Source of the DNA: ECT2AJA-110-A sp035399845
GTDB taxonomy: Bacteria; Planctomycetota; Phycisphaerae; UBA1845; UTPLA1
Assembly: GCA_035399845.1 (NCBI GenBank)
Contig: DAOPJV010000014.1
Coordinates: 1 to 64,000, forward strand
Reading direction: 5' to 3'
Length of the DNA stretch: 64,000 nt
Position 1 is the first letter of the stretch; each line of letters starts with the position of its first letter. The position numbers and the translations under genes are program-made. Below, piece after piece: positions 33,744 to 40,940 of the stretch. Under the pieces are notes generated by a model that ran no database searches, was not told where the DNA came from, and was given only the letters and a program-made list of their open reading frames with translations.

Positions 33744-35030
33744 TCAATTCGATTTCCCCCGGATCATTCCCTTCGCGTTGAGAACAAACAGCCTCGCGGA
33801 TTGCAGCTTATCGAAACGCCCCAATTCCTCGCCCGTCGAGTCGAGCAGGAGCGTCGTCGGATACTTCGTCACGCTGTATCGCTCCACCGACGGCGGCCTG
33901 GCCTTCGTTGCATCGATTTCCACGGCAACGCAGTTCGCCGCAACCCAATCCCTCACGCCCGCATCCCTCAGGACCATATGTTCAAACGTGGTGGACTCGG
34001 CGCCCCAGTCCGCGCGAAAGAACGCCAGGACGACCTTTTTCTCATCCGCGGCGACTTTCAGTGCGGCGGCCAGATCGAGATCGCGAAACACCTCAGGCGT
34101 TCCGGGTGTGACGACCAACTCTGCGCTACGCTGTCCGGCGACCAGGCGCCAGCCCACCGTCGGTCCGCCAGCCTCCGACGCGTCGTCCGCCGCCAACGCC
34201 TGATTCACTTCGCCCTCGGCCGAGTGTTTCTTCGACACAACAATCCTCGCCAGCACGGGCGTTCGAGGTTTCGGCTCGACAAGTTCCATGACCATTCCCG
34301 CCAGCAGACCATCGGCGCGGCCGGCGTCGATCCGGACGCGCGTCCTGCGCGTTCGCCGCCCGTACTTGTCGACGTTATTCTCACTCTGAATCACGTCCGA
34401 GACGGAGGCGGCGATTGGCGCAACCAAGCCGTAGTTACGCAGCCGTTCCGGCAATGACGGCGCCCCTTTTGCGGGCTTCCGCTCGTCGCCCCAGCGCAGG
34501 TAGTAGCTCCCAAACATGTCGTGCCGCGGCTCTCTGGCGCGGCGGGCCGCTCCGAAGAAGTCGAATATCCTCTCGCGCTCAATCAGATAGCGACGTCGTC
34601 CCCACTGAACGGGGATGAGCGCAACCTCACGCGTGGTCTCAGTCGACGTCGACGAGTCCGAATACCTGAAAACCAGATGCAGCAGTCCATCCTCACATTG
34701 CCGGACAGCCCCCCGCTGTTGGTCATAAACTCCGCGACATCCAGTCTGGCGATACGCGAATCCGCTTCTCGGCGCGATGGCCAATGCGTAATTGCCGCCC
34801 GTGCCATCGCCCAGGAAATAATCGCCGGCCCACGGATGCTCCTCGCTCAAACTCTGAATTTCATCACGAATTTGCGAAATTTGCTCGTCGTATGCCCGAT
34901 TCGCCTCCTCAGCATAGCGATCCGCCCCCGCGGCGCAGACCGCCGGTTCGTCCGCACAACTCCCAACCGGCGCCGCAAGCGCCACGGCGACGCCGATCAC
35001 AATGGACTGCGTGGATTGAAGCATTGACAT
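33744..35030 (-). CDS. Exported protein with cysteine-less thioredoxin-like domain
   Basis: A 428-residue exported protein with a signal peptide (IVIGVAVALAAPVGSC). The middle is a beta-rich region of unknown type ('GYALAI', 'RRTRVRIDAGRADGLLAGMVMELVEP'). The C-terminal 110 residues have a thioredoxin fold: 'KKVVLAFFRADWGAESTTFEHMVL', 'CVAVEIDATK' and 'YSVTKYPTTLLLDSTGEELGRF' with the cis-Pro. The CxxC site is replaced by WGAES, so it cannot be a dithiol oxidoreductase; a binding or chaperone-like role is possible. GGAGGG lies 5 nt before the ATG at 35030. Confidence 0.7.
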   Translation of the reverse strand: MSMLQSTQSIVIGVAVALAAPVGSCADEPAVCAAGADRYAEEANRAYDEQISQIRDEIQSLSEEHPWAGDYFLGDGTGGNYALAIAPRSGFAYRQTGCRGVYDQQRGAVRQCEDGLLHLVFRYSDSSTSTETTREVALIPVQWGRRRYLIERERIFDFFGAARRAREPRHDMFGSYYLRWGDERKPAKGAPSLPERLRNYGLVAPIAASVSDVIQSENNVDKYGRRTRRTRVRIDAGRADGLLAGMVMELVEPKPRTPVLARIVVSKKHSAEGEVNQALAADDASEAGGPTVGWRLVAGQRSAELVVTPGTPEVFRDLDLAAALKVAADEKKVVLAFFRADWGAESTTFEHMVLRDAGVRDWVAANCVAVEIDATKARPPSVERYSVTKYPTTLLLDSTGEELGRFDKLQSARLFVLNAKGMIRGKSN

Positions 35031-35195
35031 GACGGCCCTCCGACTTCTCCAGGCTGCGAGACACGCGCTGGACTCAATGCGGAAATCATACACACGTCGC
35101 ATCATCCGCCGCAACAGACTGCTTGGCGCCGCCATCGTCGCTTTGTCGATCCCGCCCGATACCGCTACCGTGATCACAGGCTATGATGAACGTGT

Positions 35196-36368
35196 ATGGG
35201 CCGGACCTCACCAAACGCGAAGCGCCTCACATCAGCGGCGAAACTGACTCCTATCGTCATTTGCCTGATATTCGCCGCCGTCATCGGCGTCGAAGTGTAT
35301 GAAGGACTTCGAGAGCTGATCGCGTACAGTCAGACCACTGGCCGTATTACGCAATATGACGCCCCAGACCCATTCGCGACGGACCCCGAGCGCCCCGACG
35401 CCCGACTCGAATACGAGTACAAGGTCAACGATCGCATCGTTGAAGGAAAGTTTCCCCCGAAACGATGGATTGACTCGCCCCAACCGCCGTTCAGGTTGCT
35501 GAAGGAAGTTCACTCCCCGAATGATTCGATCGACGTGTTCTACGATCCGTCGGCGCCAGATCGCAGCACCCTCGAACCGAGAATCAATCCATCGATCGCC
35601 CTGTTCGTAACGTTTCTGGCGCCAGTCGCCGTCCTCGCAGTCGCCGGCCTGCGCCGAAACAGGACCGTCAACGGCGCCCTGTTTGCGCAGTTCGAGATTC
35701 AGGTCGCGTATCTCCTCGGGTCGTTTATCGTCGCCGTTCCTCTCTATCTGCTGATGCGCGTGGCGCCCTGGCAATTGATCTGCTTCCTCGGCGTGCTGCT
35801 TCCGACGATCGTCATCCCGGCCGGCCTGCGTCGCATTCACCGCTATCTCAACGCAGGCAATCCGGCGGATTTCGAACGTCGACGCGACATCCTGTTGACC
35901 GCGATTGGCGCCACGTTCTGCTGGTGCTGTCTGTCCCCGTTTCTCCTGCACTGCTGCGTTTTCTGGGCCGACGTCATCCAGCACGAACTGACATGGAATG
36001 CGACGGAGGGAACCATCGCGAGGGTGGAACGCCGGCCGGATGACACACCCACGCAGCCGCGAATCGTCTGTCGATATGAAACGCAGGAGGGAGCCGTCGA
36101 CAATGCGCGTCTCCGGATCGCCAGGTTCGATTTGCTGAATCCACGGGAGCGCGCTAACTTGATGGAAGAATACGACGGGCCCGGAAAGCGCGTCAGGATT
36201 CTCGTCGCCCCCACGGTCCCCACCAACGCGATTGCCGACAGCCCGATACCGACAGGCGTCTGTGTCGAGTCGTTTGTCACGACGATCGGCGCCATCGTCG
36301 GAGCGTTGCTGTTGGTTTCCTTTTCTCGCGCCATCCGCCGACGAGTGGGTCCCGCGGGCAATTCCTGA
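35196..36368 (+). CDS. DUF3592-like membrane protein (two units)
   Basis: A 390-residue membrane protein. Each half has a helix, then a small beta domain with 'GRI..Y' and later 'IDVFYDPSAPDRSTLEP', the signature of DUF3592, and another helix. The first unit spans about 1-150, the second about 240-390 with 'TEGTIARVERRPDDTPTQPRIVCRYETQEG' and 'KRVRILVAPTVPTNAI'. About five transmembrane segments are visible. Function of DUF3592 is unknown. It is divergent from the thioredoxin-like gene and convergent with the operon at 36418-37785. Confidence 0.7.
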   Translation: MGRTSPNAKRLTSAAKLTPIVICLIFAAVIGVEVYEGLRELIAYSQTTGRITQYDAPDPFATDPERPDARLEYEYKVNDRIVEGKFPPKRWIDSPQPPFRLLKEVHSPNDSIDVFYDPSAPDRSTLEPRINPSIALFVTFLAPVAVLAVAGLRRNRTVNGALFAQFEIQVAYLLGSFIVAVPLYLLMRVAPWQLICFLGVLLPTIVIPAGLRRIHRYLNAGNPADFERRRDILLTAIGATFCWCCLSPFLLHCCVFWADVIQHELTWNATEGTIARVERRPDDTPTQPRIVCRYETQEGAVDNARLRIARFDLLNPRERANLMEEYDGPGKRVRILVAPTVPTNAIADSPIPTGVCVESFVTTIGAIVGALLLVSFSRAIRRRVGPAGNS

Positions 36369-36417
36369 ATTCACGGCGCAGGTTGGCGATTCCTTCGACG
36401 TCCTGTCACGCTGAAGA

Positions 36418-36798
36418 TCATTGCTTCCCGTTCGCTCGCTCACGCAGTTTTCGCCGAATCAGCGTCCCGATCGCCACGACCGTCAGCGCCGCCTGATACG
36501 GCCACATCGGAATGATCGTCAGGACGCACGTCTCCCGGCTCTCCCCCGCGACGAACGTTCGCACAATCGCAACCCGGCGTGGAATCGGATTGCCGAACGG
36601 CGCCGCTGAATACGAACAGCCGCGCTCCGGCGTCCCGGAAAGCACGAGAAGCGTGTTGGCGCACGCGTACACGTGATCCGTCTGATTGAACCTCGCCATC
36701 TCCAGGTCGATCCGACAGGCGAAGAGTGACGCCCCGACGACGAGCAGAACGATCGCCGGCCAGAGCCCCCCTACGGTATTCTTCGATGATTCGGCCAC
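36418..36798 (-). CDS. Small two-helix membrane protein
   Basis: A 126-residue protein with an N-terminal helix ('LWPAIVLLVVGASLFACRI'), an external loop with 'VYACANTLLVLSGTPERGCSYSAAPFGNPIPRRVAI', and a C-terminal helix ('YQAALTVVAIGTLI') before a basic tail. I start at GTG 36798 because GAGAAAGG lies 7 nt upstream; the frame runs open to 37038 with an Arg-rich, unlikely leader. No family recognised. It is the last gene of a minus-strand set with the two genes upstream. Confidence 0.55.
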   Translation of the reverse strand: MAESSKNTVGGLWPAIVLLVVGASLFACRIDLEMARFNQTDHVYACANTLLVLSGTPERGCSYSAAPFGNPIPRRVAIVRTFVAGESRETCVLTIIPMWPYQAALTVVAIGTLIRRKLRERANGKQ

Positions 36799-36925
36799 GA
36801 CGTGACCTTTCTCGCTTACGGCGACAATGGCTCGCGCCGATGGCCGGCGACAAAACGCCGCCGCCCTTGTTGCGGATTCTAACGCATTCGACACCGTCGG
36901 CGACGGCGGATATCGACGCCGGGGA

Positions 36926-37186
36926 TCAATCCTCGCGCGTCTCGACTGTGATCTGCCGCCCCGTTGCGTCACAACCGGTACAGGGGAGATACCCCTTTGT
37001 GATCGCGGCGAAAATGAACATGAGTATTCCGGCGCCAAAGGCGAGCGGATTGAGCAGGGCCGCCGATATCACAATCGCGATCAACGCGCAACCGAGAAAC
37101 ACACCCATCTGGACCAGATTCATATGAACCAATTCCCTGCCGCTCCCGTGGCAGCGCGGGCAGGGTCCGTCAATGGTGACTTTCAT
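36926..37186 (-). CDS. Membrane protein with split DnaJ-type zinc motif
   Basis: An 86-residue protein: N-terminal CPRCHGSGRE (residues 9-18), two transmembrane helices ('LVQMGVFLGCALIAIVISAAL' and 'LAFGAGILMFIFAAIT'), then C-terminal CTGCDATGRQI. The two CxxC.GxG halves are the pattern of a DnaJ zinc centre, placed at either end of a helical hairpin so they could meet on the cytoplasmic side. Function unknown. GGAGAA lies 8 nt before the ATG, which overlaps the stop of the preceding gene by 4 bases (ATGA), so they are co-translated. Confidence 0.7.
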   Translation of the reverse strand: MKVTIDGPCPRCHGSGRELVHMNLVQMGVFLGCALIAIVISAALLNPLAFGAGILMFIFAAITKGYLPCTGCDATGRQITVETRED

Positions 37187-37785
37187 GACGGATGTTCTCC
37201 GGACTTCGCGTTACGGGGCGCGCTCATCCGCCCCAGGACCAGCACAATCGCGATTCCGCTCAGCAGCCATCCCACCCCCTGGTCAATGAGCTGGGACAAG
37301 GCGTACATATCCGGAAATCGCCACCAGTTCCAATAGGAGACATCAATCGACAGCCAGCCGATGACACCGATGAGAAACGCCAGGGCGACGCGCCGACGTC
37401 GCGTCCCGCCGACATGCGCCAGCACGATCGCCGCCAGCAGCGCAGCGCCGATGTTGCTCGCACACTCCGTCCCCAGCATCGTGGGCGACATGGCGCCGAC
37501 GTTCGCTGTCGGATCGAAGACCAGGATTCCGCGAGGCCCCTTCTCATATCTCGCCGACCACTCCTTCATGGCTTCGTCGCTCATCTCCGCTTTTTCAAGA
37601 CCTGGAAATATGTAGAAATTTCGTTCCTGTATGGACGCCGACAACTGCGGCACAACGACAGACTCATTCGGCAACGCGTCCAGCCCCATATCGTTGATCG
37701 GTATCAACATGTGACTGACGAATCCCCAGAAGAACATGACGAGACCGCCCACGATACCCGCGCCAATGACTCTCCCCGCATTCAT
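37183..37785 (-). CDS. Membrane protein of unknown function
   Basis: A 200-residue protein with an N-terminal helix ('VIGAGIVGGLVMFFWGFVSHML'), an external domain with 'ERNFYIFPGLEKAEMSDEAMKEWSARY' and 'PRGILVFDPTA', and three C-terminal helices. The N-terminal helix followed by 'LPNE..V...L...I...G.Y.FP' recalls a small family of uncharacterised bacterial membrane proteins. It is the first gene of a three-gene minus-strand operon and overlaps the next gene by 4 bases. Confidence 0.7.
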   Translation of the reverse strand: MNAGRVIGAGIVGGLVMFFWGFVSHMLIPINDMGLDALPNESVVVPQLSASIQERNFYIFPGLEKAEMSDEAMKEWSARYEKGPRGILVFDPTANVGAMSPTMLGTECASNIGAALLAAIVLAHVGGTRRRRVALAFLIGVIGWLSIDVSYWNWWRFPDMYALSQLIDQGVGWLLSGIAIVLVLGRMSAPRNAKSGEHPS

Positions 37786-38036
37786 GAACGTACTCCCGCG
37801 CCCGCGAAAATCGAAGCGCCTGCAGATTATCGAATGTTACGATTCAATAACGATGAGCTCAATCCATCCGGCCACACGAGTTCGACTCAGCCGCCACCGG
37901 ACGCGCGCCACTGTCCTGCGCGTGTGCGAAAGACTGCGCAGCATGTTGACCAGCTAAGCCGCGATGACGCCGCTGTCAGCTCCGTTGCAAAGGCCAGTTC
38001 TGCAGAGAATTCCGCTGTCTCCCGCCCCTGTTGGCG

Positions 38037-39437
38037 CTATCGCACGCCCGGTCGCTTTCTCGGCTGGAACTTGCCCCAGCCATTTTCGCCGCAGAACTTG
38101 TAGTCATCCACGATCACCTTCCCGCGGCACAGCGTCGTCCGCGAGAAGCCCGCCAGGTTCCAGCCCTGGTACGGCGACCAGTCCGTGTTCGTCTCCATCG
38201 TTGCGTGGTCGACCTTGAGCTTCTTCTTCGGATGGATGATCGCGATGTCCGCGTCGTATCCCTTCCGGATCCGGCCCTTCCGCTCACCGAATCCCATGAT
38301 CCGCGCCGGCGCCGCGCAGCACTTCTCAACGAGCGTCCGCATGTTGAAACGCTCCTTCAGCACGCCGTGCGTGTAAACCAGCGGAACCATCGTCTCCAGC
38401 CCCGGCAGACCCATCGGGATCTTCGTGAAGTCCCCCTCCCACATCGCCTTCTGGTCGCGCGTGAACGAACACGTGTCCGTCGATACCACGCAGACCGTGT
38501 CCTTCTTCAGCCCCTTCCAGAGGCGCTCCTGGTCACTCTTCTTCTTGATCTGCGGACAGCACGCGTAGAGATGGCCGTCCGGCTCGGCGAATTTGCGATC
38601 GTCCAGCACCAGGTACTGCACGCACGTTTCCGCGAACACGTTCTTCAGACCGCGCTTGTGGGCGTCCAGGATGATGTCCGTCCCGTCCGCCGTCGACATG
38701 TGCACGATGTACAGCTTGCCGCCCGTGACTTCCGCCCACTTCACGGCCCGCTGGATCGCCTCCGCTTCGATATAGTTCGGCCGCGTCATGCCGTGCAGCT
38801 GCGCGCCATACTTCTTCATGTCCGCAGCGTTGTGTCGCCGCGCAATCAGTTCATCGAGGACGCGAGGGCTCTCCGCATGGACCAGCATCATGCCATCGAG
38901 TTCCCTGCACTTCTCCAGGCAGCCGAACATCGCGCGATCGTCGGACTGCCAGCCCTCGCGCTCGTAGATCATGAATTCCTTGAACGTCGGCAGGCCACGG
39001 TCCACCATCGCCTTCATCTCATCCTTGTGCCGATCCCACTTCGTGACCGCCACGTGGAACGAGTAATCGACGCAGGAGATCCCCTCCGCCTTCTTCATCC
39101 AGTTATCCACGGCGTCATGAAGGGACTCCTCACCATAGGGAATGGCGAAGTCGATGACCGTCGTCACGCCGCCCCGCGCCGCGGCCCTGGTGCCGCTGTT
39201 GTAGTCGTCGCTGGACGTCGTCCCGCAGAAAGGCAGCGCCAGATGCACGTGCACATCGATTGCCCCGGGGATCACGTAGCAACCCTTCGCGTCGATGATT
39301 CGAGCGGCGCCGGCGTCGGTCTTCGCCAGGTTTTTGCCGACTTTGACGATCTTCTCCCCCTGGATCGCCACATCGGCTTTTTCCGATGCATCCGCGTTAA
39401 CGACAGTCCCGCCCGTGATAATGGTGTCAAAAGACAT
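38037..39437 (-). CDS. hydA: Dihydropyrimidinase / D-hydantoinase
   Basis: A 466-residue amidohydrolase. All binuclear metal ligands are visible: DVHVH (His63, His65), the carboxylated Lys153 in 'LPTFKEFMIYE', His187 (HAES), His246 (VHMST) and Asp321 (STDTCSF). It hydrolyses the ring of dihydropyrimidines or hydantoins, as in reductive pyrimidine catabolism. No other pyrimidine-catabolism genes are nearby, so its in vivo substrate is open. The ATG at 39437 has AAAGGA 8 nt upstream; the frame continues to 40277 over dxr, which is a shadow. Length fits the family. Confidence 0.92.
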   Translation of the reverse strand: MSFDTIITGGTVVNADASEKADVAIQGEKIVKVGKNLAKTDAGAARIIDAKGCYVIPGAIDVHVHLALPFCGTTSSDDYNSGTRAAARGGVTTVIDFAIPYGEESLHDAVDNWMKKAEGISCVDYSFHVAVTKWDRHKDEMKAMVDRGLPTFKEFMIYEREGWQSDDRAMFGCLEKCRELDGMMLVHAESPRVLDELIARRHNAADMKKYGAQLHGMTRPNYIEAEAIQRAVKWAEVTGGKLYIVHMSTADGTDIILDAHKRGLKNVFAETCVQYLVLDDRKFAEPDGHLYACCPQIKKKSDQERLWKGLKKDTVCVVSTDTCSFTRDQKAMWEGDFTKIPMGLPGLETMVPLVYTHGVLKERFNMRTLVEKCCAAPARIMGFGERKGRIRKGYDADIAIIHPKKKLKVDHATMETNTDWSPYQGWNLAGFSRTTLCRGKVIVDDYKFCGENGWGKFQPRKRPGVR

Positions 39438-39779
39438 GATTGGCATCCTTTGCTGATAGGGTCGCCCGATTGCGCCGTCCACCACTCGGGCGGCTTGCGA
39501 ATGAGCCGATTCATTCTCTGATGGCCGCCAGTCGCGGTCAATCAACAGGAATCCGCCTGCAACAACGACAACGGCCCCCCTGTCATTGCTGGCGGCGTCT
39601 CGACGGCATATTATCTCCCGGGAAATGAACGCAGCGTCGCCGTGGTACGTCGACGAAGGATCCCACGCAACCCAGTGACCATCCCGTTCGGGAGTCGTCC
39701 CGCGCACACCGCCGCGTCGGCGCCGGCGGACGCGCGACCCAGGATCGACCAGACCGGATTCGCAATTCACATTCCGCCC
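39438..39779. other. Divergent intergenic region (hydA / dxr)
   Basis: 342 bases between two divergent genes. An AT-richer patch around 39600-39625 could include a promoter for dxr, but I see no clear -35/-10 pair, operator palindrome or RNA structure. Confidence 0.4.
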
Positions 39780-40940
39780 ATGCCCAAACACATGATCATC
39801 CTGGGATCGACCGGCTCCATTGGCGAAAGCGCCCTCGACGTCGCCGCGCATCTCGGCGCCGACTATCGCGTCGTCGGTCTCGCCGCCTGTCGAAGCTGGG
39901 AGCGAATGGCCGAACAGATCGACACCTTCCGTCCGCTCGCCGTGGCGATGACCGATCCCGACGCCGCCGAACGCCTGTCCGCGCGGCTCGCCGAGACCCG
40001 ATCGCCATGCAGAGTCATCGCGGGCCCCGACGCCATGCGTCATCTCGTCGAGGAACTCGACGCCAACTTCGTCCTCTCCGCCGTCGTGGGTGTCGCCGGC
40101 CTGGATTCGACGCTCGCAGCCGTCCGGCGCGGACTGACCGTCGGTCTGGCAAACAAGGAGTCGCTCGTCGTGGCGGGCCGGCTCATGGTGGACGCGGCCG
40201 CGGACAGCGGCGCCAGGCTGATCCCCGTCGACAGCGAGCATTCGGCGATCTACCAGTCGCTGCACTCGGGACGGCACGAGGAAATCGAGCGGATCCTCCT
40301 GACGGCCTCAGGCGGCCCGTTTCGCACCTGGACCTTCGAGGCCATGCGAAAGGCGACGCTGGAAAATGCGTTGAAACATCCGACGTGGGACATGGGTCCG
40401 AAAATCACGATCGATTCAGCGACGATGATGAACAAGGCGCTGGAGATTATCGAAGCCCGCTGGTTGTTCGACATCTCGTCGGAACGTATTGAAGTGGTGA
40501 TTCATCCCGAGTCGATTATTCACTCGATGGTGGCATTCCATGACGGCTCCATCGTGGCACAGATGGGAACGCCCGATATGAGAACGCCGATCCAGTATGC
40601 GATGACCTACCCGCATCGCATCGCCCGCGCGGGGGATCGGCTCGACTTCTCGAAGCTGGAGCGCATGCATTTTGAACCGCCCGACGTCGAGCGGTTCCCG
40701 GCCCTGCGCCTGGGGCACGAAGTCGCCCGAATCGGGGGAACAGCCGGCGCCGCCTTCAACGCGGCCAACGAGGCCGCCGTCGATATGTTCCGCGCGGGCA
40801 AAATCGGATTTCTGGAGATTTCGTCGCGAGTCGAAGATGTTCTGCGACGACACGAATACGAAGAGTCACCGGATCTGGCGACACTGATGAAAGTGGACGC
40901 CTGGTCGCGGAACGAGGTCAATACATGTTGCAAAGTCTGA
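39780..40940 (+). CDS. dxr: 1-deoxy-D-xylulose-5-phosphate reductoisomerase
   Basis: A 386-residue enzyme of the MEP isoprenoid pathway that turns DXP into 2-C-methyl-D-erythritol 4-phosphate with NADPH. Signature features: nucleotide-binding GSTGSIG at 9-15, NKES at 125-128, metal-binding DSEH at 151-154, 'LTASGGPFR' and 'HPTWDMGPKITIDSATMMNKALEIIEARWLF'. The final residues overlap rseP by 16 bases in another frame, so the pair is translationally linked, an arrangement seen in many bacteria. The ATG at 39780 has no strong ribosome-binding site. Confidence 0.97.
   Translation: MPKHMIILGSTGSIGESALDVAAHLGADYRVVGLAACRSWERMAEQIDTFRPLAVAMTDPDAAERLSARLAETRSPCRVIAGPDAMRHLVEELDANFVLSAVVGVAGLDSTLAAVRRGLTVGLANKESLVVAGRLMVDAAADSGARLIPVDSEHSAIYQSLHSGRHEEIERILLTASGGPFRTWTFEAMRKATLENALKHPTWDMGPKITIDSATMMNKALEIIEARWLFDISSERIEVVIHPESIIHSMVAFHDGSIVAQMGTPDMRTPIQYAMTYPHRIARAGDRLDFSKLERMHFEPPDVERFPALRLGHEVARIGGTAGAAFNAANEAAVDMFRAGKIGFLEISSRVEDVLRRHEYEESPDLATLMKVDAWSRNEVNTCCKV

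Noticed and set aside
39446..40277. Upstream extension of hydA to 746 residues over dxr
   Set aside because: The frame stays open by chance; ribosome-binding site and family length place the start at 39437.
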